Source of the DNA: Veillonellales bacterium
GTDB taxonomy: Bacteria; Bacillota; Negativicutes; Veillonellales; Dialisteraceae
Length of the DNA: 64,000 bases
Assembly: GCA_944390485.1 (NCBI GenBank)
Contig: CALXPQ010000001.1
Location: 434,001 to 498,000 of the forward strand
Direction of reading: 5' to 3'
Shown: one piece after another, positions 24,387-32,778 of the stretch
Numbering within the stretch: the first letter of the stretch is position 1
How the letters are laid out: every line of letters starts with the position of its first letter
Position numbers and translations under genes: made by a program
The notes under the pieces: model-generated
Database searches by the model: none
Seen by the model: only the letters and a program-made list of their open reading frames with translations
What the model was told of the DNA's origin: nothing

Positions 24387-25628
24387 TTATTTCTGCCGCT
24401 CCGCCAGGATCTTTTCCGCCGCCCCGAGCACGGCGAGCACCGCATGCTCGAAGGTGAGGCTCCCCTGCAGGTACATGGTGTACGGCGGGCGGACCGGCCC
24501 GTCTGCGGAGATCTCGATGGTGGAGCCCTGTACGAAGGTCCCCGCCGCCATGAGGATCGGGTCCGTGTAGCCCGGCATCGGCCCCGGCACGGGGCGGGCG
24601 TTGGAATCGACCGGCGACCAGCTCTGCAGCGCTTCCGCGAAGAGGCACATGTTCTTCTCCGAATCAAGCTCGATCGCCGTGATGAGGTCGCTCCGGAGAT
24701 GGCCCGGCTCCGGCGACACGCGGAAGCCGAGCTTCGTGAAGACCGCCGAGGCAAATTCCGCGCCCATGACGGCCTGCCGCGTGATATGCGGCGCCATGAA
24801 GAGCCCCTGGAAGAAGGGACGGTAGCTCGCGGCGTAGGAACCCATCTCGGCCCCCAGTCCCGGCGCGGTCAGCTCCTGCGCGCACCGGTCCACCAGATCG
24901 GCGCGGCCGCAGATATAGCCGCCGGTGGGCGCCATGCCGCCGCCCGCGTTCTTGATGAGCGAGCCCGCCGTGATGTCCGCGCCCAGTTCGATCGGCTCCT
25001 CCCGGCAGGTGAATTCCCCGTAACAGTTGTCCACGAAGCAGACGGCGCGGGGATTCTTTTCCTTCACCGCCGCGATGATGGCGCGGATATCTTCCGGGAA
25101 GAGCGCCTTCCGGTCCATGTAGCCGCGGGACCGCTGGATGAGCACGAGCGACGTTTTCTCGTCCACCGCCCCGCGGATGGCGTCCAGGTCGTACGTGTCG
25201 CCCCGGAGCGGCGCCTCTTTATACAGGACGCCCCGCTTCGCCAGGCTGTGCGGCGCATCGCCGGAAATGCCGATCACACTCTGCATGGTGTCATACGGTG
25301 CCCCCACGGCGGAGAGCAGAGTATCCCCGGGATCCGTGAGCGCCAGCAGCACCGTGGCGAGGGCGTGCGTGCCGGACACGAACTGCGGGCGCACGAGGGC
25401 CGCCTCCGCGCCGAACACGTCCGCCCAGATCTCTTCCAGCTTCTCCCGGCCCGGGTCGCCGTAGCCGTAGCCGTTGGACGGCGCGAAATGGAACGCGGAC
25501 AGCGCATGCTTCCGAAAGGCTTTCAGCACCTTCTCCGTGTTATAGAGCGAGATGCCCTCCATGTCATGAAATACGGGCCGGAGCTCGTCCAGCGCTTCCC
25601 GATAGATGGTTTCCAGTGTGTCTGTCAT
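24387..25628 (-). CDS. PLP-dependent enzyme of the aluminium-resistance / methionine gamma-lyase-like family
   Basis: The 413-residue protein matches the Alum_res family: NGYGYGDPGREKLEEI near residue 55, VRPQFVSGTHALATVL, FVDNCYGEF (Asp and Tyr near the cofactor) and the presumed PLP-lysine in SLIKNAGGGMAPTGGY. These enzymes belong to the Cys/Met metabolism group; the real substrate is not firmly known. It follows queF by 13 bases and ends before an AT-rich gap, so the two are probably co-transcribed, without an obvious functional link. Confidence 0.9.
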   Translation of the reverse strand: MTDTLETIYREALDELRPVFHDMEGISLYNTEKVLKAFRKHALSAFHFAPSNGYGYGDPGREKLEEIWADVFGAEAALVRPQFVSGTHALATVLLALTDPGDTLLSAVGAPYDTMQSVIGISGDAPHSLAKRGVLYKEAPLRGDTYDLDAIRGAVDEKTSLVLIQRSRGYMDRKALFPEDIRAIIAAVKEKNPRAVCFVDNCYGEFTCREEPIELGADITAGSLIKNAGGGMAPTGGYICGRADLVDRCAQELTAPGLGAEMGSYAASYRPFFQGLFMAPHITRQAVMGAEFASAVFTKLGFRVSPEPGHLRSDLITAIELDSEKNMCLFAEALQSWSPVDSNARPVPGPMPGYTDPILMAAGTFVQGSTIEISADGPVRPPYTMYLQGSLTFEHAVLAVLGAAEKILAERQK

Positions 25629-25641
25629 TTGCGTCCCCCTC

Positions 25642-26133
25642 TCAGCGATTGTCGACCGTATCCGGATTCATGTCATGGCGCAGCAGGCGGTACCGCGCCA
25701 TGTCCTTCCACTCCGTGCCGGGCCGCCCGTAGTTGCAGTACGGGTCGATGGACAGCCCGCCCCGCGGCAGGAAGCGCCCCCACACCTCGATATAGCGCGG
25801 GTCCAGCAGCCGAATCAGGTCGTCCATGATCATATTCACGCAGTCCTCATGGAAATCGCCGTGGTTGCGGTAGCTGAAAAGATAAAGCTTCAGCGACTTG
25901 CTCTCCACGATCAGCTTGTCCGGGATGTAGGAAATATAAATAGTGGCAAAATCCGGCTGCCCCGTCTTCGGGCAGAGGCTCGTGAATTCCGGGCAGTTGA
26001 ATTTCACGAAGTAATCCCGGTCCGGGTGCGCGTTCGGCACCGCTTCGAGGACGTCCGGATTGTAATCAAAACTGTACCTGGTATGCTGGCTGCCGAGCTC
26101 CCTGAGCTGCTCCAGCCCTTCTCTTTTTTCCAT
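25642..26133 (-). CDS. queF: NADPH-dependent 7-cyano-7-deazaguanine reductase
   Basis: The 163-residue product is a short, unimodular Que[20 protein letters not shown] contains the thioimide-forming Cys, [20 protein letters not shown] the substrate/NADPH-binding motif. It reduces preQ0 to preQ1 in queuosine biosynthesis. I start it at ATG 26133, downstream of GGAAGAG; the long upstream open frame is not coding. No preQ1 riboswitch or other que genes are seen nearby. Confidence 0.96.
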   Translation of the reverse strand: MEKREGLEQLRELGSQHTRYSFDYNPDVLEAVPNAHPDRDYFVKFNCPEFTSLCPKTGQPDFATIYISYIPDKLIVESKSLKLYLFSYRNHGDFHEDCVNMIMDDLIRLLDPRYIEVWGRFLPRGGLSIDPYCNYGRPGTEWKDMARYRLLRHDMNPDTVDNR

Positions 26134-26167
26134 GATGCTCTTCCTTTCCGTCAAACGTACGCCCTGT

Positions 26168-26196
26168 ATTATATCGCATGGCGGCCCCGCCTGAAA
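26168..26196 (-). promoter_or_regulatory. Probable queF promoter
   Basis: TTTCAG (26196-26191), 17-base spacer, TATAAT (26173-26168) on the minus strand. The resulting leader is only about 30 bases. Confidence 0.5.
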
Positions 26197-26228
26197 AGCC
26201 GCGCCGCCGATCCGCCGGCGTCCCATGC

Positions 26229-26254
26229 AAAAACGGCCGCCGAAGCAGCCGTTT
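26229..26254 (-). terminator. Terminator of the ECF transporter operon
   Basis: Minus-strand AAACGGCTGC, TTCG loop, GCGGCCGTTTTTG. Confidence 0.85.
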
Positions 26255-26263
26255 CCCGTCCGT

Positions 26264-26950
26264 TCACAGGCCCAGCGCGAGCCGTCCGTAGATGACGCCC
26301 GCCGTGACGAGCGCGATGAGCGCAAAGCACACGTAGTCCATGCCCTTCGGCGCGACGCTGTCCATGAAGGTACGGTGCCCGCCGCCGAAGCCGCGCAGCT
26401 CGAGAGACAGCGCCATGGTCTCGCTCCGGGAGAGGGAGCGGAGCATGAGCGGCCGCACGATGGACATGTAACGGTGAACTTTTTTGAAGAAATTTCCTTC
26501 CATGGCGAGGCCCCGGCAGGCCTGCGCCTCCGCCACCGCCCGGTTCTCTTCAATGAAGTCCGGGATGAACCGGAGCCCTGCGGTAAACATGAACGCGTAT
26601 TCATAGGGAATCTTCATCTGCTGCACCATGGACGCAGTCAGGTCCTGCAGGCGCGTCGTGCCGAGGAGATAGATGAAGAGCAGCGTCATGTCCATCATGC
26701 GGAGCGCCGCCACGATGCACTCCCGGACTGGCCCGCCGCCGGCGTATTCGATGAGCCCGAGGAAGAAGGCGAAGACGCCCAGCATGACTACGGCCTTCGC
26801 ATTCTTCAGGAGCTGCCCCGCCGCGAGGAGGAGCAGCAGCTCCGCTGCCATGAGGACGGCCAGCCCTTCCGGCCGGCTCAGCACGAGCGCCCACACCGCC
26901 GTCCCCGCCGTGAGCAGGATCTTTGTGATCGGCACCAGTTTCGTCATCAT
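26264..26950 (-). CDS. ecfT: ECF transporter transmembrane (T) component
   Basis: The 228-residue protein has five to six membrane spans and the two coupling-helix signatures of EcfT ([11 protein letters not shown] and [11 protein letters not shown]) that dock in the ATPase grooves. It transmits ATP-driven movement to the substrate-binding S component. Its start overlaps the upstream ATPase gene by four bases, and it is the last gene of the tryptophan T-box operon, so this T unit looks dedicated to that transporter. Confidence 0.92.
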   Translation of the reverse strand: MMTKLVPITKILLTAGTAVWALVLSRPEGLAVLMAAELLLLLAAGQLLKNAKAVVMLGVFAFFLGLIEYAGGGPVRECIVAALRMMDMTLLFIYLLGTTRLQDLTASMVQQMKIPYEYAFMFTAGLRFIPDFIEENRAVAEAQACRGLAMEGNFFKKVHRYMSIVRPLMLRSLSRSETMALSLELRGFGGGHRTFMDSVAPKGMDYVCFALIALVTAGVIYGRLALGL

Positions 26951-27756
26951 TGTCCTTCCCTCGCTTTCCGATACATCTCACAGAAGGCCGCCATGTCCTT
27001 GCAGTACGGCGCGCCCGGGAGCGACCGCCCGAGCCGCACGGACGCGGGGCAGGCGAGCCCCCACGCCTCCGGCCGTCCCTCGGAGAACAGCTTCTCCGGC
27101 ACGCCGTCGAACGCGACCCGGTGATCGGCGATGACCACCACCCGCGTGCACTCCCCGGCGACGATGTCCATGTCGTGCGTCACGAGGATCACCGTGATGC
27201 CCGCGTCTTTCATCTGCGCCATCAGAGCGGAGAGCCGCTTCTTCTCCCGGCCGTCCTGCCCGCTCGTCGGCTCGTCCAGCACGATGTACTCCGTATGCAT
27301 GGCGAGGGCCGACGCGATGGCGATGCGCTGCTGGTCGCCCCGGGAGAGCGTCCGCGGATAGGCGTCGGCGAAGCGGTACACGTCCGCCCGCTTCATCGCC
27401 TCGTCCACCACGGCATCCAGTTCGGCGCCGCGCTTCCCCTGCTGGTACGGGCCGAAGCCCACTTCCTCCCACACGGTGGACATGAACATCTGCCGGTCCG
27501 GCTGCTGGAAGACGTAGCCGATGAAGCGGCTCCGCGCCGCCGCGTCCTCCTGCGTCACGTCCTGCCCGTCGTAGAGCACCTGCCCTGCCGTGGGTTTCTC
27601 GAGGCCGGTGAGCAGCCGGGTGATGGTGGTCTTGCCGCTGCCGTTCCGCCCGGTGACCGCCACGAATTCGCCCCGCCCGAAAGACAGATCGACATCCCGC
27701 AGGATCTCCGGGCCGTCCTTGCCGTAATGGAACGACACCTGTTTCAGCGTCAGCAT
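26947..27756 (-). CDS. ECF transporter ATP-binding protein
   Basis: The 269-residue ABC ATPase begins MLTLKQVSFHYGKDG and has Walker A GRNGSGKTT, Q-loop VFQQPDRQ, signature LSRGDQQRIAIA (a variant of LSGGQ), Walker B YIVLDEPTSGQD and the H-loop THD. It energises the ECF transporter together with the ATPase domain of the upstream fusion protein. ATG 27756 is chosen because the ABC fold begins there and GGGGAGGGAG precedes it; it overlaps the end of the fusion gene by seven bases. Confidence 0.93.
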   Translation of the reverse strand: MLTLKQVSFHYGKDGPEILRDVDLSFGRGEFVAVTGRNGSGKTTITRLLTGLEKPTAGQVLYDGQDVTQEDAAARSRFIGYVFQQPDRQMFMSTVWEEVGFGPYQQGKRGAELDAVVDEAMKRADVYRFADAYPRTLSRGDQQRIAIASALAMHTEYIVLDEPTSGQDGREKKRLSALMAQMKDAGITVILVTHDMDIVAGECTRVVVIADHRVAFDGVPEKLFSEGRPEAWGLACPASVRLGRSLPGAPYCKDMAAFCEMYRKAREGQ

Positions 27757-29234
27757 CCCGCTCCCTCCCCTCTGAAATTCTTCTTCACAGAAGCCGCCGC
27801 CTCGTCCAGGCTGAGGAACGGCCGGTCGAAGGTCTCCCCGCACGCCTCAAGATCGAGCTGCGCCCGGAACAGGTCCGGGATGGCTTCTTCATACACATGA
27901 CCGGCGTACATGGCGCGCATCACCGCTTCCGGCGCGCCTTCGCTCACCACGCGGCCGCCGTCCAGCAGGACGAAGCGCTTCGCATAGGGCAGCACCGCTT
28001 CCAGATGGTGCTCCGCTACGACCACGGTCATGCCGTAGTCCCGGTTCAGGCTCCCCACGAGTTCATAGAAATCGCGGATGCCTTCCGGATCGAGCGCCGA
28101 CGTGGGTTCATCGAAGACGAGCACCTTCGGCTCCTCGGCGAGCACCGCCGCAATGGCCAGGCGCTGCCGCTGCCCGCCGGAGAGCGTCGATACCTTCCGC
28201 TCCTCCAGCCCGTCCAGATGGACCTTGGCCAGCGCCTCCTTCGAGCGCCGCCCGATCTCTTCCGGCGGGAACCCGTGATTCTCCAACGTGAAGGCCATTT
28301 CCTCTCCCACGGTCATGGTGACGATCTGCGCGCCGTAATCGGCGAGGATGACCCCGATGCTGGAGGCGAGGTCCGCGATGTTCGTCTGCGTGGTGGCCTT
28401 CCCGTCCGTGTAGACCATGCCCCGCATGGTGCCGCCGAAGTAATGCGGCACAGCGCCGATCATCGCCATGAGGAGCGTCGTCTTGCCCGCGCCGTTCGGC
28501 CCGGTGACGACTACGAAATCGTGCTCTGCGATCTGGAGCGACACGTCGGTAAGCGCCGGCGTCCCGGAAAACGGATAGGTATAAGTGAGATGCTCCACGC
28601 TCACCACGCCGGGCTGTTCCTGCCGGAGCACGAGACCGCTGTGGTCGCTGTCCTCTTCCTCCGTGTCCGCCATGTAATGCATGGATTCGAAGAGCCGGAG
28701 CGCCGGGAAGTACAGGAAGGGCGTGATGATCGCATTGCCCACCGCCACGAGGACCACCGCCGGCATGATGCCGTAGAGGAAGACGTTCATGGGGATGCCC
28801 ATCACCAGCTTCAGGATGGTCACGAAGACTGTGCCGGACACCATGGTCGTAACGAAGCCGCAGAGCAGAGGCCGCACGGAAAATTTCCCGATGCGGATGG
28901 GCGGCACCTTGTGGGCGAAGAAGCCCGCCACATAGGCCCCGGCAAATTCGCTGGCGAAATCGCCGTAAGGGAACGCCGACTTGCTCGTGAAGACCTCCAT
29001 GAGCGCCGCCACCATGCAGATGCCGAGGCACTGCCGGAAATTCGGCTTCGTGAGGAGGATGGCCACGCAGTAGGTGGCGATCATCCAGTTGGGCGTGAAT
29101 CCCGCGATGGACGGCGAAACGAGGTGGAGGATCATGCCGATGGCGAGCATCAGCGTCGATACGGTGAGCCAGCGGAAGCGGCCTCCTCTCGCTTTGGTAA
29201 ATACAAGCTGTGATACGTCTTTCACCGGCTCCAT
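27750..29234 (-). CDS. Fusion of TrpP-like S component and ECF ATPase
   Basis: The 494-residue protein joins two ECF modules. Residues about 20-185 form a membrane domain of five to six spans resembling TrpP tryptophan-binding S components (PSIAGFTPNWMIATYCVAIL, then SKSAFPYGDFASEFAG). Residues about 205-460 are an ABC ATPase with Walker A GPNGAGKTT at 244-252, signature LSGGQRQRLAIAA and Walker B VLVFDEPTSALD. AAAGGAGAG precedes ATG 29234. A T-box leader with a TGG (Trp) specifier lies just upstream, so the complex probably imports tryptophan. S components are normally separate proteins. Confidence 0.85.
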   Translation of the reverse strand: MEPVKDVSQLVFTKARGGRFRWLTVSTLMLAIGMILHLVSPSIAGFTPNWMIATYCVAILLTKPNFRQCLGICMVAALMEVFTSKSAFPYGDFASEFAGAYVAGFFAHKVPPIRIGKFSVRPLLCGFVTTMVSGTVFVTILKLVMGIPMNVFLYGIMPAVVLVAVGNAIITPFLYFPALRLFESMHYMADTEEEDSDHSGLVLRQEQPGVVSVEHLTYTYPFSGTPALTDVSLQIAEHDFVVVTGPNGAGKTTLLMAMIGAVPHYFGGTMRGMVYTDGKATTQTNIADLASSIGVILADYGAQIVTMTVGEEMAFTLENHGFPPEEIGRRSKEALAKVHLDGLEERKVSTLSGGQRQRLAIAAVLAEEPKVLVFDEPTSALDPEGIRDFYELVGSLNRDYGMTVVVAEHHLEAVLPYAKRFVLLDGGRVVSEGAPEAVMRAMYAGHVYEEAIPDLFRAQLDLEACGETFDRPFLSLDEAAASVKKNFRGEGAGC

Positions 29235-29272
29235 GCGTCTCTCTCCTTTCCGCCTTCCGGCTCTCTTTCCAA

Positions 29273-29560
29273 CAAAAAACCTTTCGCACCCTCTGCACGA
29301 ATGCAAAGGGACGAAAGGTTCAGTTTCCGCGGTGCCACCCTGATTGACTCTCACGAGCCCGGCTCCATATACATGATAGTATACGCTTTCCTGTAACGGT
29401 GAAAGTTCCGTCAGTTCCTACCCCGTCTCCGGATCGGACTGCCTCTCCCGGGCCCATTCCCCTGACGTCAGCATACCGGACTCCCACCGCCGCCGGCTCT
29501 CTTGGATGCATCGCATCAGCGTACTCTTCCCGCTCATGGAGTGTATGATTCTTACAAGTT
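29273..29560 (-). promoter_or_regulatory. T-box leader, tryptophan specifier
   Basis: The minus-strand leader holds the canonical T-box sequence GGGTGGCACCGCGG (29340-29327), stem I elements (AGAGTACG E-loop-like motif; AGAGAGCCGG and GGTGGGAG of the distal part), and a terminator (AACCTTTCG...CGAAAGGTTTTTTG, 29320-29273). In the specifier bulge GGAATGGGCC the codon TGG lies at 29456-29454, which reads tRNA-Trp; ATG shifted one base is the alternative. Uncharged tRNA-Trp would stabilise the antiterminator and switch on the TrpP-ECF operon. Confidence 0.92.
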
Positions 29561-29566
29561 ATGACA

Positions 29567-29595
29567 AGTATAGCATTCCCCTCTGCCCCTGTCAA
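29567..29595 (-). promoter_or_regulatory. Promoter of the T-box operon
   Basis: Consensus TTGACA (29595-29590), 17-base spacer, TATACT (29572-29567) on the minus strand. Confidence 0.85.
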
Positions 29596-29651
29596 CCGCG
29601 GCCGCCCGCGGCGCAGAGCCGAAGGAAGCGCGCACGCCTGCCGGCGCCGGC

Positions 29652-30503
29652 TTACCGCAGGGCGCACCAGGCATCGGCGAGACGCGCGTATTCCTCCATG
29701 GAGAACGTCTCTCCCCGGCGGCGTCCGTCGATGCCGGCGGCGGCGAGGATCTTCTCCCCGAGCTCCGGCGCGATGCCTCCGGTCTTCATGGCGTTCGAGA
29801 AGACTTTCCGCCGCTGCCCGAAGCCCATCTTCACCATCTGGAAGAAGGCCTTCTCATCCTGCACCGCTACGGCGGACTCCGTCCTCCGGCGCATCTTCAG
29901 CACCGTCGAGGTGACCGCCGGCCGCGGGATGAACGCCGACGGCGGGATGTCGATCACCTTCTCCACCGTGCAGTAATACTGCACCGCGATGGTGAGGGCC
30001 CCGTAGGCCTTGCTGCCCGGCTCCGCCAGGATGCGATCCGCCACTTCCTTCTGCATCATGAAGACGAAAAGGGAAATGGGCAGCTGCGACTGGATGAGAT
30101 GCAGCAGGATCGGCGTGGTGATATAGTACGGCAGATTGGCCGCGGCGTGCCACTCCCGATCGCCGAGGATCGCCGGCAGATCGGCCTTCAGCACGTCTTC
30201 GTAAATGATGCGCACATTGCCATACGGTTCCAGCGTGTGAGACAGCACCCGCTCCAGGCTGCCGTCGATCTCGAAGGCCGTCACCTCCGCGCCGGTGCGG
30301 GCCAGCGCCTGCGTGAGCGTGCCGATGCCCGGGCCGATCTCCATGACCGGCGTCCCTTCGGAAAGCTCCGCCGCTTCGGCGATGGCGCGCACCACGTCCG
30401 GGCGGATCAGGAAATTCTGCCCCAGATGATGTTTGAGCCGCAGGTTGAACCGGCGGACGATGTACTGCACGGTCTGGCGGTCGGCCAGTTCGACTTCAAG
30501 CAT
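29652..30503 (-). CDS. rsmA: 16S rRNA (adenine1518-N6/adenine1519-N6)-dimethyltransferase
   Basis: The 283-residue protein is RsmA/KsgA: HHLGQNFLIRPDVV, SAM-binding EIGPGIGTLTQAL, catalytic NLPYYITTP and C-terminal RPAVTSTVLKM with FSNAMK. It dimethylates two adenines in helix 45 of 16S rRNA late in 30S assembly. Its start overlaps the rnmV stop by eight bases, the classic rnmV-rsmA pairing of Firmicutes. Confidence 0.97.
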   Translation of the reverse strand: MLEVELADRQTVQYIVRRFNLRLKHHLGQNFLIRPDVVRAIAEAAELSEGTPVMEIGPGIGTLTQALARTGAEVTAFEIDGSLERVLSHTLEPYGNVRIIYEDVLKADLPAILGDREWHAAANLPYYITTPILLHLIQSQLPISLFVFMMQKEVADRILAEPGSKAYGALTIAVQYYCTVEKVIDIPPSAFIPRPAVTSTVLKMRRRTESAVAVQDEKAFFQMVKMGFGQRRKVFSNAMKTGGIAPELGEKILAAAGIDGRRRGETFSMEEYARLADAWCALR

Positions 30504-31044
30504 GTGTGTCCTCCCTCGCAGCGGAAAGCGCCTGCTCCCACTCTTCTTTGGTAATGCCGAAATGATTGAGCCGCTTCAGAAACTGACGGGCATTGCCCCA
30601 GCCGATGCCGAGCGCGGCGCCCACGGCCGCCCGCTTCCGGGACGCCTCGCAGCTCCCCGTGAGCCCTGCGGCAAACAGGTCCGCCGCGGTAAAAAGCCCG
30701 GCGTCCTCCTGATGCTGCACGCGCACCTTCCCCAGCGCCTCCCGGATGGCTTCGGGCGACGCGTTCTCGATGCCCACATCATCGCCCGTCTTCGCGTCCT
30801 CTTTCGGCACGAACGCATGGAGCGCCTCCGGAAAGAGTGCGGCCAGGCGCTTCCGGATCCGCTCTCCCGGGCCGTCCGGGTCCGTGAGGATGATGATGCC
30901 CCGCTTCTCATAGGCGGCGCGGATATCCGCCACGACAGCCGGACGGAGCGTGTACCCCTCCGTCACGATGACGTCCGCCTCCACCGCGCGGGCGATGCGG
31001 GCGGCGTCCGATTTCCCTTCCGCAACGATGACCTGCCGGATCAT
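30496..31044 (-). CDS. rnmV: Ribonuclease M5
   Basis: The 182-residue protein has a Toprim domain (IVAEGKSDAARIARA with catalytic Glu, LTDPDGPGERIRKRL with the DxD) and a C-terminal RNA/L18-recognition region (RAAVGAALGIGWGNARQFLKRL). RNase M5 matures 5S rRNA in Firmicutes. It starts one base after the response regulator stop and overlaps rsmA, so the three are one operon. Confidence 0.95.
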   Translation of the reverse strand: MIRQVIVAEGKSDAARIARAVEADVIVTEGYTLRPAVVADIRAAYEKRGIIILTDPDGPGERIRKRLAALFPEALHAFVPKEDAKTGDDVGIENASPEAIREALGKVRVQHQEDAGLFTAADLFAAGLTGSCEASRKRAAVGAALGIGWGNARQFLKRLNHFGITKEEWEQALSAAREDTHA

Positions 31045-31045
31045 G

Positions 31046-31726
31046 TCAGTCCCTCACCACATAGCCGATGCCGCGGATGGTGTGGATGTATTTCCGGCCG
31101 ATCTTCTCGTCGATCTTGCTGCGGAGATACCGCACGTACACGTCGACGATGTTCGTATTGCCCACGTAGCCGTAGCCCCAGACCTCCTCGAGGATCTGCT
31201 GGCGGGTGAGCACGCGGTTCTTGTTCTTCGCCAGGAAGAGCAGCAGGTCGAATTCTTTCTTCGTGAGGTCGATATACTCATCGCCCACGCGCACTTCATG
31301 CCGGTCCGGATAGATGTAGAGATCGCGGATGGTGTACGACGGGTCCACCACGATGGCCGGCTCGTCGTGCCGGCGGAGCGCCGCCCGCACCCGGGCCACC
31401 AGCTCCTTCGTCGCATAGGGCTTCGTCATGTAGTCGTCCGCCCCGGCGTCCAGCGCGCGCACCTTCGCATCGACGCTGCCGTTTTCCGAAAGGTAGATCA
31501 CCGGCAGCGAGCTCACCGCGCGCACCCGCTCGAGGATGCCGTGCCCGTCCTTCATGGGCGGGTCCGGGTCCAGCACGATCAGGTCGATCTGCCGCTGCCC
31601 CGCCAGGTCCACCGCCGACTCGCCCGTATTGTCGTGCAGGCAGGTGAAGCCCTCCGACTCCAGTTTCATCTGCAGGAAATGGCCCACGCTTTTATCGCTC
31701 TCGATGATGAGCACACAGTTTCTCAT
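31046..31726 (-). CDS. OmpR-family response regulator, orphan
   Basis: The 226-residue protein has a receiver domain with phosphoacceptor Asp53 (VLDPDPPMKDG), an acidic site ESD at 9-11 instead of the usual EDD, the Lys of MTKPYATKE, and a winged-helix output domain (LTKKEFDLLLFLAKNKNRVLT, ending IRGIGYVVRD). No histidine kinase gene is adjacent; it heads the rnmV-rsmA operon. ATG 31726 is preferred, behind GAGGAGGGG. Its kinase and targets are unknown. Confidence 0.93.
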   Translation of the reverse strand: MRNCVLIIESDKSVGHFLQMKLESEGFTCLHDNTGESAVDLAGQRQIDLIVLDPDPPMKDGHGILERVRAVSSLPVIYLSENGSVDAKVRALDAGADDYMTKPYATKELVARVRAALRRHDEPAIVVDPSYTIRDLYIYPDRHEVRVGDEYIDLTKKEFDLLLFLAKNKNRVLTRQQILEEVWGYGYVGNTNIVDVYVRYLRSKIDEKIGRKYIHTIRGIGYVVRD

Positions 31727-31927
31727 AGTCCCCCTCCTCACAGCCAATTCTCCGTCTATCTGCAGAAAGTCCGGTGCGGGCTGGGCACAGCCCCGTCCGG
31801 TCTCTTCTCATGGAAATCCAGTTTTCTCTAATTTTTTCCAATTCTATGATAACATAGGCATTCTCAAAATTAAATATCCGCAAAGATTCCCGCCGGCAGG
31901 CCGGGCTTCCGCTCCCCTTTCCGGCAC
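31727..31927. other. Intergenic region upstream of the orphan response regulator
   Basis: No gene is seen. A minus-strand TTGAGA (15-base spacer) TAGAAT pair near 31868-31842 may be the promoter for the response regulator operon, but the match is weak. Confidence 0.3.
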
Positions 31928-31962
31928 AGAAAAAACGCCCGCCGAAACGGACGTTTTTTTGA
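31928..31962 (-). terminator. Terminator of the Panacea/membrane protein unit
   Basis: Minus-strand AACGTCCG, TTTCGG loop, CGGGCGTT followed by TTTTC. Confidence 0.8.
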
Positions 31963-31983
31963 TCGGTCTGCCGCGCGGTCCGG

Positions 31984-32775
31984 TCACGGGCGCCCCAGCG
32001 CCGCGCGGAGCCAGTCCGCCAGCAGCGGCCGCGCCTCCGACAGGTCGAACAGCCAGGCCGCGCCGGCCATGGCGAGCAGCAGGAGAAAAATCACATTGCC
32101 CCACACGTACACCGTGCGGAACCGCGTGTCTTCCGTACCGGTGAGGCTCCGGAGGAACGACATGAAGAGCGCCAGCAGATTGAACAGACCCAGTCCGAGG
32201 AGGAGCGTCATCCCGGAGAGGCGGTACACGGTCGCCTTCTCGATATTGGCCAGCACGGACGCGGACCACCCGGCTCCGGCCAGAAAAGCCGCTGCGATGA
32301 CCGCCACGAGCCCTACTGCGGCGGCGGATTCTCGCTGGAGTTTTCCCAGCTTCTCTCTCACACCCTGCGCGGCCGCCACCGCGGCATCCGCCTTCCCGAT
32401 CATGGCGGCGGCCCGCCGCTCTTTCATGGCTTCCGACGCGTCCAGCAGGTTCAGATGCGCCGCTTCCAGAGAGACGAAATCCGTCAGCTGCCGGAGCCCG
32501 CCCGCACAGCGCGCGCCGACATCTTCCCGGTCCGCCGCGAGGAGACGCAGATTCTCCGCAAGCGTGTCGATGCTCTTCGTCCGGTCGCGATGGATCTCCG
32601 TCAGGCGGAAGAAGACCCGCGACGGCTCCGGCGCAAAACCGCCCATGAAAATATCTTCGAACCGGCGGCCGTAGTCCTCCGCCTCTTTCCCATCGAACCG
32701 GCGGAGCGAGGCGGACAGCTCTTCCAGCACCGCGTCCAGCGCCTCCGTCTTGCAGTCCCGATTATTCAGCAGCAT
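31984..32775 (-). CDS. Three-span membrane protein paired with a Panacea-domain protein; candidate effector/toxin
   Basis: I do not recognise this 263-residue protein. Residues 1-150 are soluble and helical with coiled-coil-like heptads (about 105-150) and no catalytic motif. Three hydrophobic segments follow at about 151-176, 187-209 and 222-244, then a short tail. It starts three bases after the stop of the DUF4065/Panacea gene, with its GGAGGG ribosome site inside the end of that gene, so expression is coupled. Panacea proteins are antitoxins for many unrelated toxins, some of them membrane-active, so this may be a membrane-damaging toxin or phage-sensing effector. That is inference only. 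Confidence 0.6.
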   Translation of the reverse strand: MLLNNRDCKTEALDAVLEELSASLRRFDGKEAEDYGRRFEDIFMGGFAPEPSRVFFRLTEIHRDRTKSIDTLAENLRLLAADREDVGARCAGGLRQLTDFVSLEAAHLNLLDASEAMKERRAAAMIGKADAAVAAAQGVREKLGKLQRESAAAVGLVAVIAAAFLAGAGWSASVLANIEKATVYRLSGMTLLLGLGLFNLLALFMSFLRSLTGTEDTRFRTVYVWGNVIFLLLLAMAGAAWLFDLSEARPLLADWLRAALGRP

Positions 32776-32778
32776 CGT

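Noticed and set aside
26134..26263. Possible preQ1 riboswitch before queF
   Set aside because: The promoter leaves a leader of about 30 bases, too short, and no preQ1 aptamer sequence is visible.
29533..29567. Alternative promoter TTGTCA-16-TACACT before the T-box
   Set aside because: A better consensus promoter (TTGACA-17-TATACT) lies just upstream at 29595-29567.
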